The position numbers and the translations under genes were made by a program. The notes beneath the pieces are model-generated. The model worked only from the letters and a program-made list of their open reading frames with translations. It made no database searches and had not been told where the DNA came from. Of a stretch of 7,222 nucleotides of DNA, positions 1-5,404 are shown piece by piece. The stretch is from Planctomycetaceae bacterium (GTDB lineage Bacteria > Planctomycetota > Planctomycetia > Planctomycetales > Planctomycetaceae): NCBI GenBank assembly GCA_947479075.1, contig CANJZR010000198.1, positions 1-7,222 of the forward strand, written 5' to 3'. How positions within the stretch are numbered: position 1 is the stretch's first letter; each line of letters starts with the position of its first letter.

Positions 1-653
1 AGGACATCAGCAGCCGCCTCCTGGGAGAGTGGATGACGGAAGACGCGGCGCCGGTCCTGCTCGATCTGGCCCAGTCGCCGACGAACCAGTACCAGATTCG
101 AGCCATTCGAGGCTACATCCGCATCGCCCGGCAGTTCGTGCTGCCCGATGCTCAACGGGCCGAGATGTGCCAGAAAGCGTTCGATGTCTCGCGTCAGCCC
201 GCCGAGAAGAAGCTCGTTCTCGAAATCCTGAAGCGTTATCCCACTGTCGATATGCTGAAGCAGGCGATCGCGGCGATGCAGATACCCGAGCTGAAAGCCG
301 ACGCTGAGCAGGCAGTTCTGGCCATCGCTCAGAAGCTCGGCAACAAGGGCGTTGACGTGAAGGAACTGGTCTCCCAGGTGAAATTCGGAAAGACCAGAGT
401 GGAGATTCTCAAAGCCGAATACGGAGCTGAGGGATCTCGTCAGGATGTCACCGCAATCCTGCAAAAACAGGCGGGCGAGCTGCCGCTGATCAGTCTTCCG
501 GAACCAACCTACAGCGCCAGCTTCGGCGGTGACCCGGCCCCTGGCACTGCCAAACAGCTGAAGGTCCAGTACCGCATCAATGACAAGACCGGTGAATTGA
601 CCTTCGCCGAGAACGCGTTGCTGGTCTTTCCGATTCCCCAGCCGAAGAAGTAG
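1..653 (+). CDS. HEAT-repeat protein, 3' part, with small C-terminal beta domain
   Basis: The 5' end lies outside the window; the frame is open from the first full codon at position 3, so the ATG at 33 is internal. About 216 residues are visible. The first ~125 are helical, with paired amphipathic helices (for example AIRGYIRIARQFVLP and LVLEILKRYP) typical of HEAT/armadillo-type repeats, a scaffold fold. From about 405 (ILKAEYG) to the stop is a different, beta-rich module with DVT, FGGDPAPG (522-545) and KQLKVQYRI. By memory this resembles the C-terminal domain of DNAJC11-type proteins (DUF3395); that is inference. In planctomycetes similar tails end large proteins with HEAT repeats, often together with sugar-hydrolase or heme-binding modules, but nothing upstream is visible to say which. 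A strong terminator follows 35 bp after the TAG, so this is the last gene of its transcript. No catalytic residues are recognised. Confidence 0.8.
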   Translation, partial: DISSRLLGEWMTEDAAPVLLDLAQSPTNQYQIRAIRGYIRIARQFVLPDAQRAEMCQKAFDVSRQPAEKKLVLEILKRYPTVDMLKQAIAAMQIPELKADAEQAVLAIAQKLGNKGVDVKELVSQVKFGKTRVEILKAEYGAEGSRQDVTAILQKQAGELPLISLPEPTYSASFGGDPAPGTAKQLKVQYRINDKTGELTFAENALLVFPIPQPKK

Positions 654-688
654 CCGAGACTGAATCTTCGATGCGGTGATTTCAGACA

Positions 689-728
689 GGGTGGGACGAT
701 ATCTTCGTATGTCGTCTCACCCTTTTTT
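689..728 (+). terminator. intrinsic terminator of the HEAT-repeat gene
   Basis: GGGTGGGACGA (689-699) pairs with TCGTCTCACCC (712-722) over 11 bp with one G-U pair. The 12-nt loop contains TTCG and can add three further pairs. Six T residues follow directly (723-728). The position, 35 bp after the stop codon of the upstream gene, fits a Rho-independent terminator. Confidence 0.9.
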
Positions 729-746
729 CATTCACTCCCTCTCCAT

Positions 747-762
747 AGCCGCGAAGCGGCGA
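747..762. repeat. AGCCGCGAAGCGGCGA hairpin repeat, copy 1
   Basis: This is a 16-nt sequence identical to the copy at 818-833. Its core, GCCGC-GAA-GCGGC, is a perfect 5-bp hairpin with a GAA loop. It is flanked by the short direct repeat ATAGCC (745-750, 762-767 and 769-774). Confidence 0.8.
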
Positions 763-772
763 TAGCCAATAG

Positions 773-793
773 CCATGGGTGGACAACCCATGG
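773..793. repeat. 8-bp perfect inverted repeat (CCATGGGT / ACCCATGG)
   Basis: Arms at 773-780 and 786-793 are perfectly complementary around a five-base GGACA spacer. It lies between the two GCCGCGAAGCGGC hairpins and is part of the same structured block. No T-tract follows, so it is not a classical terminator. Confidence 0.75.
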
Positions 794-807
794 AAAACCG
801 GTCATGT

Positions 808-833
808 GGCTGCCCGCAGCCGCGAAGCGGCGA
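808..833. repeat. AGCCGCGAAGCGGCGA hairpin repeat, copy 2, overlapping a 6-bp inverted repeat
   Basis: The 16-nt repeat recurs exactly at 818-833. Immediately upstream, GGCTGC (808-813) and GCAGCC (816-821) form an inverted repeat with a 2-nt gap; its right arm overlaps the hairpin repeat, so the two structures are mutually exclusive in RNA. Confidence 0.75.
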
Positions 834-861
834 CAGGGGAGGCTGCTGGTCACTTTAAGCT

Positions 862-931
862 AGCGATAGGCTTGTGCTTCCGTGTATTACGTCAAAATAC
901 GTGGAAATATCCAACGTGGCTTGCCATCGCT
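862..931. repeat. long-range imperfect inverted repeat
   Basis: AGCGAT-A-GGC (862-871) is complementary to GCCATCGCT (923-931) with one bulged A. A smaller inverted repeat, GTATT (884-888) and AATAC (896-900), sits inside. The right arm overlaps the degenerate reverse PTRSVSEG repeat. It could be a small mobile repeat or a remnant; no coding content. Confidence 0.4.
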
Positions 932-943
932 CACGCTTCGGGT
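924..943 (-). repeat. degenerate reverse copy of the PTRSVSEG interspersed repeat
   Basis: Read on the minus strand this matches the core CCCGAAGCGTCAGCGAGGG, seen exactly at 5229-5247 and 7192-7210, with two mismatches over 20 bases. It lies downstream of the DUF1501 gene in the same orientation as that gene. Confidence 0.6.
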
Positions 944-985
944 AGGTAAAGCAACAGCCCTGTGACTCTGAGGATCGTCCCTTAT

Positions 986-2395
986 TTATCCCAGAATCGA
1001 CGTGATCGGCTCTCCGTCGCAGATCTTAAACGGACGGCCTTCCAGATCATGGATCTCCCGGGCCGGATCAAGGCCGCACGCCTCGCAAATGGTAGCCAGA
1101 TAGTCGCCTGGCGAGACCGGGTTTTCTTTGATGTACGCCGCCTGCTTATCGCTGGCTCCGTAGACTGTTCCGCCCTTCACGCCGCCGCCAGCGAGGACAC
1201 CGGAATAGCAGAACGGCCAGTGGTCGCGTCCATTGGCTCCGTTAATCTTAGGAGTCCGGCCAAACTCTCCCACGCACGACACCAGCGTCTCATCCAGCAG
1301 ACCACGCAGAGACAGGTCTTCCAGCAGGGCGGAGTAAGCCTGGTCGAAAGCGGGGAGGCAGTAGTTGGCCTTCAGCATCCCATAACCGGTCTGGCCATGC
1401 TCCAGATCGAGCAGTCCGCCGTGGGCATCCCACACGTTGTACACCTTGGCGGCGGGGGTGATGAACATCCAGTTCACGGTCACCAGCCGAATCCCTGCCT
1501 CGATCAGCCGCCGGGAGGTGAGGAAGCTTTCCCCATACTCGTTGCGACCATACCGATCGCGGGTGGCGGGTGACTCCAGTTCCAGATTCAACGCGTCCTT
1601 CACAGCTGTGGAGTGAATCAGTCGGTAGGCGTCGTCGTAGACACTTTCGTGAGCCAGGATACCGCCCGTCTTCTGTACGGTTCGGTCTTCGGTTTCGAGC
1701 AGATCACGCAACCCGCGACGAGCCTGCAGGCGGGCCATCGTCACGTCCTGAGGCAGATCGAGTGGAATCACCGATGCAGCTGCGTTCACACGCGGGCCGA
1801 CCTCGACGTGATTGTAGACCTGTCCCAGTTCGACGGGATCGTGCTTCGAGCCGAGGAACCCGGCGTGAGTGCCGGAGTACCGCACTCCATCGTGGGCGAC
1901 CGGTCGCGGGATCGCGAAGCTGGCGGGAAGTGCCGTCTTCTCCCCGAGGTGGGAGAACATTGAGCCAATTGACGGGAAGTCAGTCCGCCGCCGGGAATTC
2001 GCCGGAAAGGTCCGCGGCGGAACCATCGCCCGCCCGGTCATGGCATGATAGACCGACACGCCGTGGTCAGTCGTGGCGTGGTTCAGAGTCCGGATGATCG
2101 AAAGCTTGTCCGCGTGCCGCGCGATCTGCTGCATCTGATCACTAAAGAGGATGCCGGGGACGTTCGTCTCGATCGGGGCGAAGGGGCTGCGGACACCGTC
2201 TGGAGCATGGGGCTTCATGTCCCACATGTCCTGCTGTGGCTGCCCCCCCCACATAAACAGGAAAATACACGACTTGGCCGAACGCTTTTTTGTGGCTGTC
2301 GCCGCCGCCTGCTCGCTGGCCATCAGCTGAGGGAGCGAGAGCGCACCGCCAGCGACAGCTCCTAACCTCAGCATGGCGTCTCGGCGATGCAACAT
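986..2395 (-). CDS. DUF1501 family protein with Tat-type signal
   Basis: A 469-residue protein of the DUF1501 family, related to the alkaline phosphatase/sulfatase fold; its biochemical role is not established. The N-terminus MLHRRDAMLRLGAVAGGALSLPQL has adjacent arginines at residues 4-5 followed by a hydrophobic stretch, a twin-arginine export signal, so the folded protein is probably outside the cytoplasm. Family motifs in order: MWGGQPQQDMWDMKP (~48-62), HGVSVYHAMTG (~111-121), RLVTVNW (~303-309), WDAHG (~322-326), GEFGRTPKI (~376-384) and GRDHWP (~389-394). The frame continues 26 codons upstream to 2473, but I prefer the ATG at 2395: it puts the twin arginines at the N-terminus and has AGGGA eight bases upstream (2404-2408). 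Planctomycete DUF1501 genes usually sit beside a DUF1549/DUF1553 cytochrome-domain gene; none is adjacent here. Divergent from the CoA-transferase gene. Confidence 0.92.
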   Translation of the reverse strand: MLHRRDAMLRLGAVAGGALSLPQLMASEQAAATATKKRSAKSCIFLFMWGGQPQQDMWDMKPHAPDGVRSPFAPIETNVPGILFSDQMQQIARHADKLSIIRTLNHATTDHGVSVYHAMTGRAMVPPRTFPANSRRRTDFPSIGSMFSHLGEKTALPASFAIPRPVAHDGVRYSGTHAGFLGSKHDPVELGQVYNHVEVGPRVNAAASVIPLDLPQDVTMARLQARRGLRDLLETEDRTVQKTGGILAHESVYDDAYRLIHSTAVKDALNLELESPATRDRYGRNEYGESFLTSRRLIEAGIRLVTVNWMFITPAAKVYNVWDAHGGLLDLEHGQTGYGMLKANYCLPAFDQAYSALLEDLSLRGLLDETLVSCVGEFGRTPKINGANGRDHWPFCYSGVLAGGGVKGGTVYGASDKQAAYIKENPVSPGDYLATICEACGLDPAREIHDLEGRPFKICDGEPITSILG

Positions 2396-2444
2396 GAGTG
2401 AAATCCCTGAAAGTGCCGCATGAGCAACCGTGGGCGGTCCAAAT

Positions 2445-2473
2445 ACTCTACCACGCGACCGCACTTTTCCCAA
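2445..2473 (-). promoter_or_regulatory. candidate sigma70-type promoter of the DUF1501 gene
   Basis: On the minus strand TTGGGA (2468-2473) and TAGAGT (2445-2450) are separated by exactly 17 bp. Each matches four of six consensus positions. Transcription would start near 2438, giving a leader of about 43 nt to the ATG at 2395. It also overlaps the upstream part of the longer open frame, which supports the shorter protein. Confidence 0.4.
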
Positions 2474-2641
2474 ATCGTGTCGGGTTTTGTGGGGCGAGGG
2501 AGGGCAAAATCAGCCACTCCTGGTTGGATTATGAGAGTGTGTCATCGGGCGGTGAGTCCCCGCCAAACCTCCCAATACAGAGCAGGTGGCAAACGCCACA
2601 CAGCTCACTCCATCGGGCGATAGCGAGTATTCCTGGAGTAC

Positions 2642-2670
2642 TTGGCACGTCGGCCATGTCGTGGGATAAA
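2642..2670 (+). promoter_or_regulatory. candidate sigma70-type promoter of the CoA-transferase gene
   Basis: TTGGCA (2642-2647, five of six consensus) and GATAAA (2665-2670, four of six) are separated by exactly 17 bp. Transcription would begin near 2677, leaving about a 52-nt leader before the ATG at 2729. The -35 box contains the TTG that an ORF caller would take as the start of the longest frame. Confidence 0.5.
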
Positions 2671-2728
2671 CTGGGCTCGACGGCAACTCTGCTCAGCTCT
2701 CCACGCTCACTTCGTCTCTGAGGCCAGT

Positions 2729-4015
2729 ATGAATTCATCCCTGCCACAGTCGGTCTCCGCCGACGAAGCTGTCGCGAAACTGAAGAATGGGATGAACATC
2801 TTCGTGCATGGGGCCTCGGCCACTCCCACACTGCTGCTGGAGGCACTCTGTCGGCGGACGGACCTGACCGATATCAAGCTCTACCACATGCACACGGCCG
2901 GGCCCGCTCCGTTCGTCGAGCCGGAGTGCCGGGGGCGAATCACCTCGGTCTCACTCTTCACCGGCCCTCCGGTCCGGAAGGCGATCCAGAGCGGATATGC
3001 CGACTTCATCCCGGTGTTTCTCTCCGATATTCCCGACCTGTTTCGCAGCGGGCTGATCCGACTCGATGCGGCACTGCTGCATCTCTCACCACCCGATCGG
3101 CAGGGCTACTGTTCACTGGGGACCTCGGTCGATGTGGCCCGCGCAGCTGCGGACAGTGCTCCGTTGCTGATTGCTGAGGTCAATCGACAAATGCCGAGGA
3201 CGCACGGCGACAGCTCGGTGCCCTTGAAGTCGCTGGCGGCCTACACCCAGACCGATTGCCCTCTCCATGAACATCCCGCGTCCGAGGAAACACCTGTTGA
3301 GGCGGCGATCGGCGAACAGATTGCCAAGCTGATCGAGGATGGGGCGACCCTGCAAACCGGAATTGGATCGATCCCCGATGCGGTGCTGTCTCGACTGACC
3401 AGCAAGCGAGATCTGGGGATTCACACCGAGATGTTCTCCGACCGGGTTCTTGATCTGGTGGATGCCGGCGTCGTTACGAATCGCTGTAAGAAGGTGTACC
3501 CCGGCCGGATCGTCACCAGTTTCGTCACCGGAACCCGGCGTCTGTTCGACTTCATCGACGACAACCCCCTGGTGACCTTTCTGCCATCTGATATCACCAA
3601 CGACACCAATCTGTTGCGCAAGATCGACAAACTGGTGGCGGTGAACTCGGCCCTCCAGATCGACCTCACGGGGCAGGTCTGCGCCGATTCTCTGGGACAT
3701 CAGATCTACTCGGGAATCGGGGGGCAGATGGACTTTATTCGGGGCGCGGCCAAATCGCCGGGCGGCCTCGCGATCATCGCTCTCCCGTCGACAGCCAAGG
3801 GGGGCACGCTGTCACGCATCTCCGCCGAACTGTCCCCCGGTGCCGGTGTCGTCACGACGCGAGGTCATGTCCACTGGATCGTCACCGAGTACGGAGCCGT
3901 CAATCTGCACGGACTTTCGCTGCGTCAACGGGGCGAGGCCCTGATCTCCATTGCCCATCCTGACTTCCGCCAGGAACTTCGCCAGCAGCTGAATGCGATT
4001 CGCCATTTCACATAA
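2729..4015 (+). CDS. acetyl-CoA hydrolase/transferase family protein (4-hydroxybutyrate CoA-transferase type)
   Basis: A 428-residue, probably cytoplasmic enzyme of the family that moves CoA between acyl-CoA and a carboxylate via a glutamyl-CoA intermediate. Conserved stretches in order: FVHGASATP (~25-33), PVFLSDIP (~95-102), SPPDRQGYCSLGTSVD (~120-135), MPRTHGDS (~155-162), GIGSIPDAV (~211-219), GIHTEMFSD (~230-238), GGQMDFIRGA (~331-340), and GHVHWIVTEYGAV plus IAHPDFR near the end. The Glu of HTEM (residue 234, codon 3428-3430) is the expected catalytic residue. Length matches the 4-hydroxybutyrate/butyrate CoA-transferase group; the substrate cannot be told from sequence, and a hydrolase is possible. 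The ATG at 2729 has GAGG (2720-2723) five bases upstream and fits the family N-terminus; the in-frame extension to a TTG at 2642 overlaps a likely promoter. A nested inverted repeat follows the stop, suggesting a monocistronic unit. Confidence 0.93.
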   Translation: MNSSLPQSVSADEAVAKLKNGMNIFVHGASATPTLLLEALCRRTDLTDIKLYHMHTAGPAPFVEPECRGRITSVSLFTGPPVRKAIQSGYADFIPVFLSDIPDLFRSGLIRLDAALLHLSPPDRQGYCSLGTSVDVARAAADSAPLLIAEVNRQMPRTHGDSSVPLKSLAAYTQTDCPLHEHPASEETPVEAAIGEQIAKLIEDGATLQTGIGSIPDAVLSRLTSKRDLGIHTEMFSDRVLDLVDAGVVTNRCKKVYPGRIVTSFVTGTRRLFDFIDDNPLVTFLPSDITNDTNLLRKIDKLVAVNSALQIDLTGQVCADSLGHQIYSGIGGQMDFIRGAAKSPGGLAIIALPSTAKGGTLSRISAELSPGAGVVTTRGHVHWIVTEYGAVNLHGLSLRQRGEALISIAHPDFRQELRQQLNAIRHFT

Positions 4016-4016
4016 G

Positions 4017-4085
4017 GCGAGCGTCAGTCGTCAGGCCGATATGGTGCTTCTGACCACGAACGACTGACTGACATCAGCCGCTCGC
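4017..4085 (+). terminator. nested inverted repeat just after the CoA-transferase stop; possible terminator or 3' structure
   Basis: Three collinear stems nest in one another: GCGAGCG (4017-4023) with CGCTCGC (4079-4085), TCAGTCGT (4024-4031) with ACGACTGA (4060-4067), and TGGT (4042-4045) with ACCA (4053-4056). An 11-nt bulge lies at 4068-4078. No T-tract follows, so it is not a standard intrinsic terminator; it may protect the 3' end or be a protein binding site. Confidence 0.45.
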
Positions 4086-4122
4086 GGGAGTGATGACTTG
4101 CCGCATACAAAGGTCACGGCAT

Positions 4123-4151
4123 GTGAACGGACTCCTGTCGCTGTCTATACT
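4123..4151 (+). promoter_or_regulatory. candidate promoter of the PAC2 gene
   Basis: TATACT (4146-4151, five of six consensus) is preceded by a TG at 4142-4143. A weak -35-like GTGAAC (4123-4128) lies 17 bp upstream. The start would be near 4158, with about a 50-nt leader before the ATG at 4208. The -10 element is good, the -35 poor. Confidence 0.4.
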
Positions 4152-4207
4152 GAGAAGTTGGAACCACACTCGACCAAACTCATCACATCGACATTAAGCG
4201 AGCATAC

Positions 4208-5179
4208 ATGGACCACGATTCTGAATCGGAACAGCTGGCGTCACCGTGGCTGATCGCTGTGTGGCCCGGGATGGGTCATGTCGCGATGAATGCCGGGTTC
4301 TATCTGGCTGCGAAGCTGGAGATGCGGGTGTTTGCCGAGTTCCTGCCGCGCGAGCTGTATGATGTCGACCACGTCGAAGTCAAAGACGGCATCATTCGCC
4401 AGGTCCGCGTGCCGCGGAATCGCTTGTTCCTGTGGCGGGACCCGGAAGGGAAACGCGACCTCGTTCTGTTCATCGGAGAGGCTCAGCCACCCACGGGCAA
4501 GCGGGCACTCTGTCGCGGCCTGATCGACACAGCTCGCGAACTCGGGGTGGAGCGAGTGTTCACCTTCGCGGCGTTATCGACACAGATGCGACCCGATGAG
4601 AAGTCTCGCGTCGTGGCTGCGGCGACTGAGGACAGTACCCTCGAGGAAGTCTCTCAAGCGGATATCGATGTCCTGCGCGAGGGGCACATCGGCGGGCTGA
4701 ACGGTGTGCTGCTGGGGGCAGCGTCAGAGATGCGCATGCCGGGCGTCTGTCTGCTCGGATCGATACCGCACCTCTTTGCCCAGTTGCCTTACCCCGGTGC
4801 CTCGCTGGCAGTCCTTAAGGTTTTCCGTGAGCTGTCGGGCATCCCGATTGAGTTGAGTGAACTGGAGAATCAGGCGAATCAGGTGAGTCGGCAACTCACC
4901 TCCCTGCTCTCCAAGATGGAGGGTGGCCTCCGTCTCATTCCGCCCAAGTCCGAAGAGGAATCAGCCAAGGAGCCGGAGGTGGGCGATAATGAGGCGAATG
5001 ACCTCGAAGAGCCGCCACTCGTCTCACCGAGGGACAATCAGACAATCGAGTCGCTCTTTACCCAGGCCAAAGAGGACCGGTCGAAGGCCTACGAACTCAA
5101 GCAGGAACTCGACCGGCTCGGAGTGTTTGCCGAGTACGAAGACCGTTTCCTCGACCTGTTCCGAAAACCAGAAGAGTGA
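4208..5179 (+). CDS. PAC2 family protein with C-terminal acidic linker and helical tail
   Basis: A 323-residue protein. Residues ~12-235 form a PAC2 domain, named for the eukaryotic proteasome assembly chaperone 2 and common in archaea and some bacteria; in prokaryotes its function is unknown. Supporting stretches: VWPGMGHVAMNAGFYLAAKL (18-37), DLVLFIGEAQP (84-94), VERVFTFAALSTQM (114-127), GHIGGLNGVLLGAA (159-172), CLLGSIPHL (181-189) and PYPGASLAVLKVF (194-206). The domain is followed by a charged, acidic linker (~245-270) and a helical tail (~278-320) ending in LGVFAEYEDRFLDLF. No signal peptide or membrane helix is seen, so it is probably cytoplasmic. The ATG has only a weak purine-rich leader (AAGCGAG). 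It lies 225 bp upstream of the FhcB gene on the same strand, so a shared function in that pathway is possible but unproven. A role in proteasome assembly should not be assumed. Confidence 0.88.
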   Translation: MDHDSESEQLASPWLIAVWPGMGHVAMNAGFYLAAKLEMRVFAEFLPRELYDVDHVEVKDGIIRQVRVPRNRLFLWRDPEGKRDLVLFIGEAQPPTGKRALCRGLIDTARELGVERVFTFAALSTQMRPDEKSRVVAAATEDSTLEEVSQADIDVLREGHIGGLNGVLLGAASEMRMPGVCLLGSIPHLFAQLPYPGASLAVLKVFRELSGIPIELSELENQANQVSRQLTSLLSKMEGGLRLIPPKSEEESAKEPEVGDNEANDLEEPPLVSPRDNQTIESLFTQAKEDRSKAYELKQELDRLGVFAEYEDRFLDLFRKPEE

Positions 5180-5221
5180 TCGCCGGGCGGGGCCTGTGAC
5201 TTGAGTGAACGGGCTACAAGA

Positions 5222-5250
5222 TCACCAACCCGAAGCGTCAGCGAGGGCGA
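5222..5250 (+). repeat. 29-bp PTRSVSEG/NPKRQRG interspersed repeat, copy A
   Basis: All 29 bases recur exactly at 7185-7213. The core is CCCGAAGCGTCAGCGAGGG. In one frame it reads PTRSVSEG and in another ITNPKRQRG. Strings like these turn up in many unrelated predicted planctomycete proteins, which marks it as a non-coding repeat that ORF callers absorb. Here it sits between the PAC2 stop and the FhcB start and falsely extends the FhcB frame. Confidence 0.85.
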
Positions 5251-5255
5251 ACAAT

Positions 5256-5276
5256 GTTGGGCATTTCCTGCTCAAC
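5256..5276 (+). other. hairpin next to repeat copy A
   Basis: GTTGGGCA (5256-5263) pairs with TGCTCAAC (5269-5276) over 8 bp with one G-U, around a TTTCC loop. It starts six bases after the repeat. There is no T-tract. It could be an RNA structure in the leader of the FhcB gene or a processed junction after PAC2. Confidence 0.4.
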
Positions 5277-5404
5277 GATGTCACGCCGCCGTCCTCTCCT
5301 CCCCGCACTGCTCGTCACCTCCAATTGACACCCCTGCGGAATTCGCGGACAGTGGAGGTCCTCGTACCATACTCATTGCGGTACCTCATCCAGAGGACAG
5401 CTTG

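Larger units (their letters stand above)
660..985. other. convergent intergenic spacer, repeat-rich, no gene
   Basis: This stretch separates the HEAT-repeat gene (+) from the DUF1501 gene (-). It holds the terminator at 689-728, two copies of a GCCGCGAAGCGGC hairpin repeat, an 8-bp palindromic hairpin at 773-793, a 6-bp inverted repeat at 808-821, an inverted repeat at 862-931 and a degenerate reverse copy of the PTRSVSEG repeat at 924-943. I see no credible coding frame. The forward frame beginning at 962 is only the antisense of the DUF1501 gene. No clear T-tract terminator for the DUF1501 gene was found. Confidence 0.75.
2396..2728. other. divergent intergenic region
   Basis: This region separates two divergent genes and holds a candidate promoter for each. 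Between them lie two small hairpins: GGCGG/CCGCC (2548-2552 and 2560-2564) and GTGGC-AAAC-GCCAC (2586-2599). The 9-mer CATCGGGCG occurs twice (2543 and 2611). A reverse-strand open frame across 2529-2846 runs into the CoA-transferase coding region, and I do not consider it a gene. Confidence 0.55.

Noticed and set aside
29..307. Forward frame of 92 codons at the left edge
   Set aside because: It is an out-of-frame shadow of the HEAT-repeat gene, rich in Arg and Ser.
747..833. CRISPR-like spacing of the two GCCGCGAAGCGGC copies
   Set aside because: There are only two short copies 71 bp apart with palindromic content between; no array and no cas gene.
962..2365. Plus-strand open frames over 962-1573, 1570-2097, 1613-1963 and 2045-2365
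   Set aside because: They are antisense to the DUF1501 gene, whose minus-strand product has clear family motifs; the plus-strand products are low-complexity and unlike any family.
2529..2846. Minus-strand frame of 105 codons with a CGVCHLLC motif
   Set aside because: The cysteine pattern is suggestive of heme or metal binding, but the frame overlaps the start of the CoA-transferase gene and its likely promoter, is Arg/Pro/Ser-rich, and arises from a hairpin-bearing spacer.
3113..3700. Minus-strand frame of 195 codons
   Set aside because: It is the shadow of the CoA-transferase gene, which is conserved through this whole stretch.
5325..5330. Perfect TTGACA upstream of fhcB
   Set aside because: No acceptable -10 lies 16-18 bp downstream (best is GACAGT); TACCAT at 5365 is 34 bp away. 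Not strong enough to call a promoter.
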